Shown here: piece after piece, positions 27,300-35,785 of the stretch
How positions within the stretch are numbered: the stretch's first letter is position 1
Layout of the letters: each line of letters opens with the position of its first letter
DNA from: HXMU1420-13 sp963691715
GTDB taxonomy: Bacteria > Bacteroidota > Rhodothermia > Balneolales > Balneolaceae
Direction of reading: 5' to 3'
Assembly: GCA_963691715.1 (NCBI GenBank)
Contig: OY829281.1
Location: forward strand, 496,001-560,000
Length of the DNA: 64,000 nt
The notes under the pieces: generated by a model
The model's input: the letters and a program-made list of their open reading frames with translations, nothing else
Told to the model about the DNA's origin: nothing
The model's database searches: none
Position numbers and translations under genes: made by a program

Positions 27300-28952
27300 A
27301 TGTCAGATAAACAGAACGCAAGTATTTCTGCGAAAGAGCTGGAATTCATTGAAAAGAAGAAATTAAGCGAACTCCAAGTGATAGCTAAATCAATTGGAAT
27401 AAAACGTGTAACTGGTGTACGTAAAAATGATCTTATAGATCAAATTCGTGAAAAGTATAAGTCTTCTGATTCTCCATCGGATGAGGAACAAAAAAAAGAT
27501 AGGCCAAAAAAGAAGCCAAGAAGAAAAGCTCAAAAGGTAAATATTGAAGAAGTAGTTCTTCATACTGAACCAAATGAAGATTTTGTTGAAGAAAAAGGTA
27601 AAACCTCACAAAAGGAAGATGAGCTAACCACCTATGGTGGGTCATCGCATATTGTTTCTTATAAAAAAGAAGAGCCTAAAGAAAAGAAAGAGCAAAAGAA
27701 TGGAAAAGACCAAAGGCAAAGAAACAATAAGAATCAGAACCAGAATCAAAGAAAGAGAAATCATGAGCATGATCAACTACCTGTATCCAATAAACCTACA
27801 CTACAGGAGCGATTGGATGAATTAATTCCACAATTAGGGCCATATTTAGTGAACGAAGGTACACTTGAGATTTTACCCGATGGATATGGATTCTTACGTT
27901 CTGTAAACTACAGTTATAAAGCTTCTCCAGATGACATTTATGTTTCACCATCACAAATAAAGCGTTTTAGACTTCGACAGGGAGATTGTGTAATCGGAAT
28001 TATCCGACCACCAAAAGTAGGAGAGAGATATTTTGCTTTACTTAGAGTTGAAGGTGTAAATGGTCGTATCCCCACGGATATGGACAATCGTGGTATCTTC
28101 GACGATATGCTCCCCATTCATCCAGATAATCGATATAAATTAGAATATTCTGCAAGTGAATACACAACACGATTCATTGATATGTTTGCACCAGTTGGGA
28201 AAGGTCAACGCCAACTTATTGTTGCTCAACCAAAAACGGGTAAAACTACTATTCTTAGAAATATTGCAAATGCTGTTTCTAAAAATCACCCTGAGGCTAA
28301 AATACTAATCGTATTGGTTGATGAACGCCCAGAAGAAGTAACTGAGATGGAGCGAACAGTGGAAGGAGCAGAAGTTGTAGCTTCTACCTTTGATGAGAAA
28401 CCTGAAAATCATATTGGATTAGCTGAAATTGTTTTTGAAAAAGCAAAACGATTAGTTGAAAGTGGTCATGATGTGCTCATTTTACTAGATTCTATTACTC
28501 GACTCGCAAGAGCGTATAATGTGTGCGCAGGTAATAAAGGAAGAACTATGACTGGAGGGGTAGATTCTGAAGCGTTAAAAATTCCTAGGCAACAGTTTAG
28601 CTCTGCCCGAAATATTGAAGGTGGAGGCTCACTGACAATTATTGCAACGGCTTTGGTTGATACAGGCTCTAGAATGGATGATGTAATTTTTGAGGAATTT
28701 AAAGGAACAGGAAATAGTGAAATTGTTTTAGATCGCCGAATTTCAGATCGCCGTATTTTCCCAGCAATTGATGTTTTTAGAAGTGGAACTAGAAGGGAAG
28801 AGCTGCTTGTTAGTGATGCAGAACGTGAAAAAGTAGTATTACTTCGTCGTTATATGACAAATATGAATTCTTTTGAAGCTGCAGAATTTTTACTAGAGAA
28901 AATCAAAGGCACACGGAACAATGAGGAATTCCTCGTTTCAATGAATAAGTAA
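27300..28952 (+). CDS. rho: Transcription termination factor Rho with long basic disordered insert
   Basis: 550 aa against about 420 in E. coli. Residues 13-52 form the Rho_N helical domain (L-S-E-L-Q-V-I-A-K-S-I-G-I). Residues about 53-165 are a low-complexity insert rich in Lys, Glu, Gln and Asn. Then comes the cold-shock-like RNA-binding domain (about 175-255, L-P-D-G-Y-G-F-L-R) and the ATPase core with Walker A Lys315 (Q-P-K-T-G-K-T-T), Walker B V-L-I-L-L-D-S-I-T-R and G-G-G-S-L-T-I-I-A-T-A-L. The hexamer unwinds RNA to end transcription. Long inserts are typical of Bacteroidota Rho. It stands alone after a 106-bp gap. Confidence 0.97.
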   Translation: MSDKQNASISAKELEFIEKKKLSELQVIAKSIGIKRVTGVRKNDLIDQIREKYKSSDSPSDEEQKKDRPKKKPRRKAQKVNIEEVVLHTEPNEDFVEEKGKTSQKEDELTTYGGSSHIVSYKKEEPKEKKEQKNGKDQRQRNNKNQNQNQRKRNHEHDQLPVSNKPTLQERLDELIPQLGPYLVNEGTLEILPDGYGFLRSVNYSYKASPDDIYVSPSQIKRFRLRQGDCVIGIIRPPKVGERYFALLRVEGVNGRIPTDMDNRGIFDDMLPIHPDNRYKLEYSASEYTTRFIDMFAPVGKGQRQLIVAQPKTGKTTILRNIANAVSKNHPEAKILIVLVDERPEEVTEMERTVEGAEVVASTFDEKPENHIGLAEIVFEKAKRLVESGHDVLILLDSITRLARAYNVCAGNKGRTMTGGVDSEALKIPRQQFSSARNIEGGGSLTIIATALVDTGSRMDDVIFEEFKGTGNSEIVLDRRISDRRIFPAIDVFRSGTRREELLVSDAEREKVVLLRRYMTNMNSFEAAEFLLEKIKGTRNNEEFLVSMNK

Positions 28953-28992
28953 AAATTTCAACGCGTATCTTTAAGCCATTATTAAACTAGAT

Positions 28993-29322
28993 ATGGATAT
29001 CAATTCATATATATCAGAAGTCTTTAAACCTACCACTATTATATTCAATAAAGAACATAGGAAAGAAATGATTGCATTATTTAAAGAAACCACTAATGCA
29101 CATCAACAAGCGTTTAAAGAATCAAATGGTGAAGATTTAGAATGGCCTATCTGGTATGCCAAATACATGCAAGAAAAAACTAGAGAAATTATAGATCTTG
29201 ATATAACTGTATCGGAGTTGGTATATTTATTAGTAGCTGCTGATTTAGACTATAGTGACGAAACATCAACTGAACATTGGGCCGAATTCTATACACATTT
29301 TTTTCTAGAAAATATCCATTAG
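28993..29322 (+). CDS. Small conserved-looking hypothetical protein
   Basis: 109 aa, acidic, soluble and probably helical, with the aromatic cluster W-P-I-W-Y-A-K-Y-M-Q-E-K and D-L-D-I-T-V-S-E-L-V-Y-L-L. I do not recognise the family. A TATCTTTA box at 28966-28973 suits a promoter 19 bases upstream of the ATG. It follows rho by 40 bp and converges on the DUF418 gene. Codon use looks like its neighbours, so I take it as real. Confidence 0.65.
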   Translation: MDINSYISEVFKPTTIIFNKEHRKEMIALFKETTNAHQQAFKESNGEDLEWPIWYAKYMQEKTREIIDLDITVSELVYLLVAADLDYSDETSTEHWAEFYTHFFLENIH

Positions 29323-29328
29323 TGCTTA

Positions 29329-30549
29329 TTATCTCATTTTCTGCATCTTTCCATACGTTAATGATCGCCAAATCCACTCTAATGGTCCAAATTTGAAATT
29401 TTCTAACCAAGGTTTTGACCAACTAAATTGAATCACCCAGATTCCTAAAACAATCCCCAGTTGTTCATAGCGTTCTAGCTGACCAAATATTCCGAAACCT
29501 ATTCCATAAAATATGGCTACCCCAATAATTGATTGTGAAATATAATTGGTTAATGCCATTCGACCAATTGAAGCGAATCTTATCTTTAGGTTTCCAAGTT
29601 GCTTTGATTTAGCAAATAACATAATTGCACAAATATAGCCAAAGCTTAATCCTAGACTTCCATAATAGTTAAATTGTGAGCCTAAGAACATAGAGTATTC
29701 TAAGTTCCAGTCTGCGTTAAAATTTTGCACTACCCCCCAAATTACAAGAGGTATCCCAAATAAAAACCCACCAATCAATCCTTTCTTGTAAAAGAGTTCA
29801 TTTTTTGCTGCTGTTAAAATATCCCACTTAAATAACGCCATACCTATCAGCATTAAGCCACATGCTCTCCAAAACATTTGCATCAAGGAACCAAATATTT
29901 GTAAACCTAAAGCTGCTTCAATATTGTAGCTCAACTGTTCCGATAAAGAGCCAGTAATAGCATTAATTTCATTAGTTATTGATTCAGAATTAGGATTCCA
30001 AAAACTATATTTTAATTCTTTTAAGGATTCTTCTGGCATAAATTCTAAGCTGTAGCCAAAAAATAAATAGATGATTGAATGAATAGATAAAATTAGTAAT
30101 CCAAAAATTAAAAGTTTAAGCGGTGATAATTTTCTAAAGAAATATACAAAACAGGAACAAATGGCATAAGTCATCAAAATATCACCATACCATATAACGT
30201 AGGCATGGATTAATCCAATTAGGAATAGCCAAAACGTTCTTTTATAATGATAAATAGAAGGTTTTAACCCTCGCTTTTCTACTTTATCAGAAACTAAAAT
30301 GACACCAGCACCAAATAAGACTGAGAAAATAGTCATGAATTTTTGATCTGCAAAAATATGACTAACAACCCATACCCAGTAATTAACTCCTTCGAGATTT
30401 CCATATGATGATGGATTGATGTATGCTGAACCTGGCATAGCAAAGCTTTGTATATTCATAATAAGAATGCCTAAAACGGCAATTCCTCTAAGAATATCTA
30501 GTGATTGTATGCGCTCTTTGTTAAGTGAAGGTTGAAGTGAATTTGACAT
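29329..30549 (-). CDS. DUF418-family (YeiB-like) multi-pass membrane protein
   Basis: 406 aa with about nine hydrophobic segments. The N-terminus R-I-Q-S-L-D-I-L-R-G-I-A-V-L-G-I-L-I-M-N is the hallmark of the YeiB/DUF418 group in the acyltransferase-3-like membrane superfamily. The C-terminal DUF418 domain has R-M-A-L-T-N-Y-I-S-Q-S and ends with the usual G-P-L-E-W-I-W-R-S-L-T-Y-G. The biochemical function is unknown. ATG at 30549 is used; a TTG one codon earlier is possible. It is isolated and convergent with the upstream plus-strand gene. Confidence 0.9.
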   Translation of the reverse strand: MSNSLQPSLNKERIQSLDILRGIAVLGILIMNIQSFAMPGSAYINPSSYGNLEGVNYWVWVVSHIFADQKFMTIFSVLFGAGVILVSDKVEKRGLKPSIYHYKRTFWLFLIGLIHAYVIWYGDILMTYAICSCFVYFFRKLSPLKLLIFGLLILSIHSIIYLFFGYSLEFMPEESLKELKYSFWNPNSESITNEINAITGSLSEQLSYNIEAALGLQIFGSLMQMFWRACGLMLIGMALFKWDILTAAKNELFYKKGLIGGFLFGIPLVIWGVVQNFNADWNLEYSMFLGSQFNYYGSLGLSFGYICAIMLFAKSKQLGNLKIRFASIGRMALTNYISQSIIGVAIFYGIGFGIFGQLERYEQLGIVLGIWVIQFSWSKPWLENFKFGPLEWIWRSLTYGKMQKMR

Positions 30550-30743
30550 CAATACCCTTTAAATTAATAAATCATGATAGATTTAATGGAATGTTAAGTA
30601 ACTATGTTATTCATTTTAACAACAAACATACTCATTACTATGAGATATGTTACAACATAATGATACGCTTACCAGGGGACGTCCATAGTGTATTTAATGC
30701 TTCTATAAATAACAATTTGAATGGATAAGTTTGATATGTTGAT

Positions 30744-31208
30744 TTAAAAATCTTCTCCATTATTTCCTTCTATTATTTCGCCATTTAGGAATAGTTCATT
30801 TCCATCAGTTCCATATCCATTCCCTAAATATCTAAATGTTGAAGGTTCAGCTTTTTCGACAATATACTTGGTGCTAAAACAAAGATTGGTGGTATTAATC
30901 ACTTCACATTCAATGTTTATTGGATAATATACATGGCTAGAATCTCTAGCATACTTAGAATCTAGCCATACTTGAAAGGAGGAATAGTAGGCTTCTGGAA
31001 TTAAAGTTTTATCAATTGTAGTATCACCAAGATGGATATTATTTTCATAGTTTATATACACTTCTAGTGTATCATTGAGAGATAGAACCGACCAATAGCC
31101 AGTAACCTCTCCTCTTATTCCGTACGGTTTTAACTCTGTTTCATTTTCATTACAAGTGACAAAAGAAAACCAAAAGAAAATCAAAAAAATACTGTAAGAT
31201 TTCGTCAT
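30744..31208 (-). CDS. Hypothetical lipoprotein
   Basis: 154 aa. Signal segment F-L-I-F-F-W-F-S-F-V-T-C-N-E fits a lipobox with Cys19. The remainder appears beta-rich with a pair of cysteines (I-E-C-E and N-L-C-F) that might form a disulfide. No family is recognised. It lies downstream of the DraG-like gene but a strong hairpin separates them. Confidence 0.65.
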   Translation of the reverse strand: MTKSYSIFLIFFWFSFVTCNENETELKPYGIRGEVTGYWSVLSLNDTLEVYINYENNIHLGDTTIDKTLIPEAYYSSFQVWLDSKYARDSSHVYYPINIECEVINTTNLCFSTKYIVEKAEPSTFRYLGNGYGTDGNELFLNGEIIEGNNGEDF

Positions 31209-31225
31209 TCACATGGTGATTTTTC

Positions 31226-31261
31226 AAATAGGTATAATCTTAATACAGATTATACCTATTT
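31226..31261 (-). terminator. Hairpin terminator after the DraG-like lipoprotein gene
   Basis: Perfect 15-bp inverted repeat (31226-31240 with 31247-31261), loop of 6. On the minus strand it begins 5 bases past the DraG-like stop and the 3' arm ends in TATTT, but no longer U-tract follows. Confidence 0.65.
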
Positions 31262-31266
31262 AAAGA

Positions 31267-32607
31267 TTAAGGGACATACCAAAGATTATTTTCTAAATCA
31301 ATGCCACCATTTAGATGATTTTGGACCACTAAATCAGTAATTAATACCCCCTTTAAAGCCATATCATTGAAATTATCAAATCCATTATTTTCAAAACCTT
31401 GCCTTGTTCTGTGAATGTGAAAAACTGAAGAAAATGTACGATCAAATTCTTTTTCAACCCCTTCATTACCAAGAATAAAACCAAGCATTCCGCCCCAAGT
31501 TGCTGTTGGATTGTCAGAATCCCATCCCGCTAATGTTCCTATTTTTATAGTTTCTAGTAAATCGCCATTACCATAAAAAAGGCTAACCAAACTTGCACCA
31601 AAATTGATTCCAGCAGCAAAACATCCATTACAATACATTCCTCTTGAGGTAAATTCGTATCCATCCAATTGCTTAACTTGATAGCGCTGGTATAAACTGT
31701 CTCTAGCTTGTTCCCATGTAAAGCCTAGATCATATTTTTGTTTTATATAATCATACATAGCGGCAGGATAACCGTCGTCATTTAAATGATTTCTTGCAAT
31801 GGTTGCATTTGACTTTATTTGGTCTGCAATTGAACCATTTGGATCAACGTTAGCTGCCAAAGAATACATTATAACATAAAATTCTGCTATTTCTTGTGCC
31901 TCATGCCTAGCTGTATTCTGAATGGGAAGCAATGACATTTCAAGTGCAAAATCTGGATTATATGGGGCAAATAAACCGAAGATTTCAGTTGTCAGTTGAG
32001 CATCGATCATTTCAAAATCAGGATTATTCTTGGGATTACCAGTTGCAGGAGGTACGAGTCCATCGAGCATCAAATCATAAGCAGTTTGGTTGGAAACCCA
32101 TAAATAATTCTCTTCTTCCGCTTTAATATGCGTTAACCAACCTTCACGAATCTGTTCCCCTGTTAGGATCGCAGATTTATGCTCAAAGATTAAATGTTGA
32201 TATATATATTCTATATCAGTGTCATCGTCAGCACCCCAAACACCGAGTGAATCTTCAAAAACAAAATCAATAGTAGGTGAAAGTACGCTGGGAACTCCAT
32301 CACTCCAAATACTAGGTTGATCAGAGTCTCCCCAGTCATTTCGTGTATAAAATTCACCTGTTTTAATGTCACCAACATTACCAATTTTATCCATTTCAGT
32401 TACTAAACCTGTCCAATTAGCGATACATTGACCCAGCCAAAATCCATGAAGTTTTTTGTGATATTCGGTTCTAGATATAATTGTTTCATCACCTTTTGGT
32501 TCATAGGACTTGTACACCATCCAATCAGTTTCCTTTTTTGAGCAACTAATTATTGTAAACAATAGCAGAATTGTACAGCCAACACTTTTGTAGAATTTAT
32601 CTCTCAT
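31267..32607 (-). CDS. ADP-ribosylglycohydrolase-fold (DraG-like) lipoprotein
   Basis: 446 aa. The N-terminus L-L-L-F-T-I-I-S-C-S is a lipobox, so the protein should be anchored outside the cytoplasm. Metal-site motifs of the DraG/ARH3 fold are visible: W-G-A-D-D-D-T-D-I-E-Y near residue 125 and G-W-D-S-D-N-P-T-A-T-W-G near 365. Members hydrolyse ADP-ribose or related N/O-glycosidic bonds using a bi-metal centre. An extracytoplasmic member more probably acts on a nucleoside, glycan or other glycoside than on protein ADP-ribosylation. It is followed by a terminator hairpin. Function beyond fold is inference. Confidence 0.83.
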   Translation of the reverse strand: MRDKFYKSVGCTILLLFTIISCSKKETDWMVYKSYEPKGDETIISRTEYHKKLHGFWLGQCIANWTGLVTEMDKIGNVGDIKTGEFYTRNDWGDSDQPSIWSDGVPSVLSPTIDFVFEDSLGVWGADDDTDIEYIYQHLIFEHKSAILTGEQIREGWLTHIKAEEENYLWVSNQTAYDLMLDGLVPPATGNPKNNPDFEMIDAQLTTEIFGLFAPYNPDFALEMSLLPIQNTARHEAQEIAEFYVIMYSLAANVDPNGSIADQIKSNATIARNHLNDDGYPAAMYDYIKQKYDLGFTWEQARDSLYQRYQVKQLDGYEFTSRGMYCNGCFAAGINFGASLVSLFYGNGDLLETIKIGTLAGWDSDNPTATWGGMLGFILGNEGVEKEFDRTFSSVFHIHRTRQGFENNGFDNFNDMALKGVLITDLVVQNHLNGGIDLENNLWYVP

Positions 32608-32830
32608 ACTATTTTAAAGTTAAAAATTATATTGATAGAAAAATTAAAATCATTAGAAAAAATACCTTCATTATTTTAGATACAAATTCTCATCATAAAA
32701 ATGAAAAATTAACATATGTACTTAATAAAATTAATTTAAATAATCTGATTGAATCATTAAGGAATTATTAAAGGACAATTTAGCTTTTGTAATAAATAAT
32801 ATATACTTATCTCTTCAAATTCATACTACA

Positions 32831-33187
32831 TTGAATCAAGCAAAAATTAATGGTGACTCTAATCTTGTATATGCAAGTTGGGAAGGTTCTATTACAGGTG
32901 AACAAAGACATTTATTTAGAGATATGATTATGGATCTCTGCGAAAAAAAAGGTGTCAAGAAATTTATAGTTGATCTCACCAAGCAGACGAATGGAACTAA
33001 TATTAAAGATAATTATGAGTTTGGTAAACAACTTAGAAGGAAAATGATGGGTTATACAATTGCAGCTGTTTACAAAAAAGGAGGAATTACCGAAGATTTA
33101 CTTATAGAAACTATCCAACGAGGAAGAGTAAACATTCAGGTATTTTATTCCCTTGATGATGCTAAAAAATGGATAAACAATCAGTAG
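32831..33187 (+). CDS. STAS/SpoIIAA-like small protein
   Basis: 118 aa. The pattern L-V-Y-A-S-W-E-G-S-I-T-G-E-Q ... K-K-F-I-V-D-L-T-K-Q-T-N-G ... Y-T-I-A-A-V-Y-K-K ... V-F-Y-S-L-D-D-A-K-K-W-I matches a STAS/SpoIIAA-like alpha-beta fold, with the terminal A-x-x-W-I typical of that group. Such proteins act as regulators in partner-switching or bind small ligands. The only fitting start is TTG at 32831. No partner kinase or sigma factor is nearby, so its role is unknown. Confidence 0.6.
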   Translation: MNQAKINGDSNLVYASWEGSITGEQRHLFRDMIMDLCEKKGVKKFIVDLTKQTNGTNIKDNYEFGKQLRRKMMGYTIAAVYKKGGITEDLLIETIQRGRVNIQVFYSLDDAKKWINNQ

Positions 33188-33220
33188 AGCATATTAACCG
33201 TAAACTTTAATTAAAAAAAG

Positions 33221-34093
33221 TTATGACATTTTATCGCTATAGCCTGATTTTAGTTTGGTGAGTTCATAACGATTCGATTTATTTATACTAAGCTTGCCAG
33301 CTTTTGTGTGGATAGAATGATAGAAATACAATGCAGCGGCTTCTTTAGCAGCTTGTCTAAGTATTAATGTTTTGGCTTTTTTAGCTTGTATTGCATCTGT
33401 ATCCAGCCCATCCATGTAATAATTATTCAAATGTACTTCACTAGGAACTAGATCACCAAGGTAGTAACCAATTTCATTATTTGATTGGATTTTTACAATT
33501 TGATGGCCAGGTGTATGTCCACCTGTATGTATTAAAGTTATACCGGGTAAAAGTTCGAAATAGGTATCATTAATTAATACTAAGCGGTCTTCTGCATACA
33601 GTTTATACATTTCATCCATATTATAATCTAAATGTGATATGCTGGATTTAGATGTAGTTGATTCAATGGCATATAGCCACTCAATTTTTTGAACAAAATA
33701 ATGCGCATTTGGAAGAGTGGCTTTGGTTGTCGTTTCAGCATCGATATAGGTACTTCCTGCAGCATGGTCGTAATGTAAATGACTTAAAATAACATGAGTT
33801 ACTTCCTCAGGTGAAATTCCAAAAATATCTAGATTAGTTCTCAAATTCGAGGTATTAGTATAAGTACTCCCATGATCTAGCCCCCACCCTAGACCAGTAT
33901 CTATTAAAATTATTTGCTTCCCATTTCTTATTAATATGGGATCTATTCCTATATTCATTGATTCTTTTATAGTGAAAGAATCAGATTCCCGAGTAGTAAT
34001 ATCCTTAGCATCAACCTTTACAAAAATACCATCATCAAATACCTCGAATATACCCTCACTAAGTTGTTCAATCTCAAATTTACCTAATTTCAT
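33221..34093 (-). CDS. Metallo-beta-lactamase-fold hydrolase
   Basis: 290 aa. The metal-binding motif is H-L-H-Y-D-H (in V-I-L-S-H-L-H-Y-D-H-A-A-G), with further ligands in G-G-H-T-P-G-H and G-D-L-V-P. This fits the quorum-quenching lactonase/glyoxalase II-like branch; substrate unknown. The ATG at 34093 gives M-K-L-G-K-F-E-I-E; the frame continues to 34141 but the extra residues look unrelated. It is divergent from the CrtO-like gene with 93 bp between the starts and convergent with the STAS-like gene. Confidence 0.88.
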   Translation of the reverse strand: MKLGKFEIEQLSEGIFEVFDDGIFVKVDAKDITTRESDSFTIKESMNIGIDPILIRNGKQIILIDTGLGWGLDHGSTYTNTSNLRTNLDIFGISPEEVTHVILSHLHYDHAAGSTYIDAETTTKATLPNAHYFVQKIEWLYAIESTTSKSSISHLDYNMDEMYKLYAEDRLVLINDTYFELLPGITLIHTGGHTPGHQIVKIQSNNEIGYYLGDLVPSEVHLNNYYMDGLDTDAIQAKKAKTLILRQAAKEAAALYFYHSIHTKAGKLSINKSNRYELTKLKSGYSDKMS

Positions 34094-34152
34094 AATTAGA
34101 TTGAATGTCTTTAAAAATTTTGTGGTTGCCTGTTGAAACAACTTAATAAAAC

Positions 34153-34182
34153 TTTGCTTTGATTCAATTCATTTTATCTTTA
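34153..34182 (+). promoter_or_regulatory. Bacteroidota-type promoter of the CrtO-like gene
   Basis: TTTG at 34153-34156, an 18-base spacer and TATCTTTA at 34175-34182 approximate the TTG/TAnnTTTG consensus. The box ends 4 bases before the ATG, predicting a very short or absent leader. Confidence 0.45.
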
Positions 34183-34186
34183 TTTC

Positions 34187-35785
34187 ATGAGTAATTTTGA
34201 TTCTATTATTATCGGTTCTGGGCACAATGGTTTAACTGCTGGGTGTTATCTAGCAAAAAGTGGATATAAAGTGTTAGTACTTGAAAGAAGAGATACCATC
34301 GGAGGGGCTGTTTGCACAGAAACTATGTTTCAATCTAAGGATAACCCACATGGATTTCGTATGGATATTGGCTCTTCTGTCCATGTCATGATTCACCAAA
34401 CAGGAATTATTGAGGAACTTGAGTTAGAAAATTACGGATTAGAATATATCGATATGGATCCAATAATGTCTTATCCAGTCCCAACAGGAAAAGGGGTTAT
34501 ACATTTTTGGAAGAATGTTGAACGAACGTTAGAATCTATATCGAAAGTTGCACCAGAGGATGTTAATAATTACAAAGAATTCATCAAGTTTTGGGGTAAA
34601 ATTAATAAAGGTGTGTTAAAAACATTTATGAGCTCGCCAACTGGTGGAAATATCATATCAACTATGGCAAAGCAACAAATCCGTGACGGTTCAATGTTTA
34701 ATAAAGGCGAGCATATGGATGGACTACAAAAAATACTTTCCAGTTATGGAAAAGTAGTGGACGATGCTTTTGAGAATCCATATATGAAAGCGGCACTTTT
34801 GTGGTTTGCTGCACAATCTGGTCCTTTACCAGATCAATCTGCTACAGGTGATTTTGCTGGTTGGCAGTCGATGTTACATGAGAGTGGCGCTAAACATCCT
34901 CGGGGTGGCAGTGGAATGCTAACTCAAGCTATGAAGAATTTGATTGAAGCATATGACGGAAAGGTGAAAGCTAATTCACCTGTATCAAAAATTATAATAG
35001 AACATGGAAAAGCCATTGGTGTACGAACAGAAAGTGGAGAAGAGTATTTGGCTCCGTTAATAATATCAAATGCTCATGTTCAAACAACCATGTTAAAATT
35101 AGTAGGTAAAAAACATCTTGAGGATTCGATGTTTTCAAAAGTAAAAAAAATACAGGTAGGAAATGGTTTTGGTATGGTTATAAGGTGTGCTGTGGATGAA
35201 CTCCCAGAATATACAGCCGCTCCTGATGATCCATATATCCATAATGGAATTCAATTGATGGCCCCATCTGTTCAGTACATGAACAATGCAATAGGTGATT
35301 ATATGCAAAAACGCCCACCAAAAAAACCACCAGTTCTAGCAATGACATTCTCAAAAATAGATCCAGATGTAGCAAAAGATGGTAAACATACAATGTTTGT
35401 ATGGGCTCAGTGGCATCCCTATGAATTAGCAAATGGTAAACATTGGGATGATATTAGAGAAGAAGAGGCTCAAAAAATTTATGATGTTGTTGTAGATTAT
35501 GCTCCAAATATGAAAGGGAAACTCATCGATTGGTATATTCAATCGCCTTTAGATATTGAACGAAAACATGGTTTACTTCGTGGAAATGTAATGCATGTAG
35601 AAATGAGTTTTGACCAAATGTTCATGTTTCGACCAATTCCAGAAATGAGTAATTACGAAACCCCGATAAAAAATCTCTATCTTTCTAGTGCATCATGTCA
35701 TCCAGGGGGTGGCGTTTTTGGCGCTGCCGGACATAATGCCGCTAAAGTGATTTTGAAAAAGCATAAAAGAAAAAATATTTTTTGA
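34187..35785 (+). CDS. FAD-dependent oxidoreductase, CrtO/PYROXD2-like
   Basis: 532 aa. The N-terminal FAD-binding motif is I-I-I-G-S-G-H-N-G-L-T-A-G, followed by V-L-V-L-E-R-R-D-T-I-G-G-A; the C-terminus has L-Y-L-S-S-A-S-C-H-P-G-G-G-V-F-G-A-A-G. G-x-G-H-N-G-L marks the CrtO-type ketolase/PYROXD2 branch rather than CrtI. A beta-carotene ketolase role is possible since a CrtI/CrtH-like gene lies elsewhere in the window, but PYROXD2-like proteins of unknown substrate look very similar. Its stop overlaps the TTG start of alr by 4 bases. Confidence 0.85.
   Translation: MSNFDSIIIGSGHNGLTAGCYLAKSGYKVLVLERRDTIGGAVCTETMFQSKDNPHGFRMDIGSSVHVMIHQTGIIEELELENYGLEYIDMDPIMSYPVPTGKGVIHFWKNVERTLESISKVAPEDVNNYKEFIKFWGKINKGVLKTFMSSPTGGNIISTMAKQQIRDGSMFNKGEHMDGLQKILSSYGKVVDDAFENPYMKAALLWFAAQSGPLPDQSATGDFAGWQSMLHESGAKHPRGGSGMLTQAMKNLIEAYDGKVKANSPVSKIIIEHGKAIGVRTESGEEYLAPLIISNAHVQTTMLKLVGKKHLEDSMFSKVKKIQVGNGFGMVIRCAVDELPEYTAAPDDPYIHNGIQLMAPSVQYMNNAIGDYMQKRPPKKPPVLAMTFSKIDPDVAKDGKHTMFVWAQWHPYELANGKHWDDIREEEAQKIYDVVVDYAPNMKGKLIDWYIQSPLDIERKHGLLRGNVMHVEMSFDQMFMFRPIPEMSNYETPIKNLYLSSASCHPGGGVFGAAGHNAAKVILKKHKRKNIF

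Noticed and set aside
30550..30743. 67-aa plus-strand frame in the gap after the DUF418 start
   Set aside because: Partly overlaps the DUF418 5' end, no domain, no promoter-like signal; the gap seems non-coding and I see nothing else in it.
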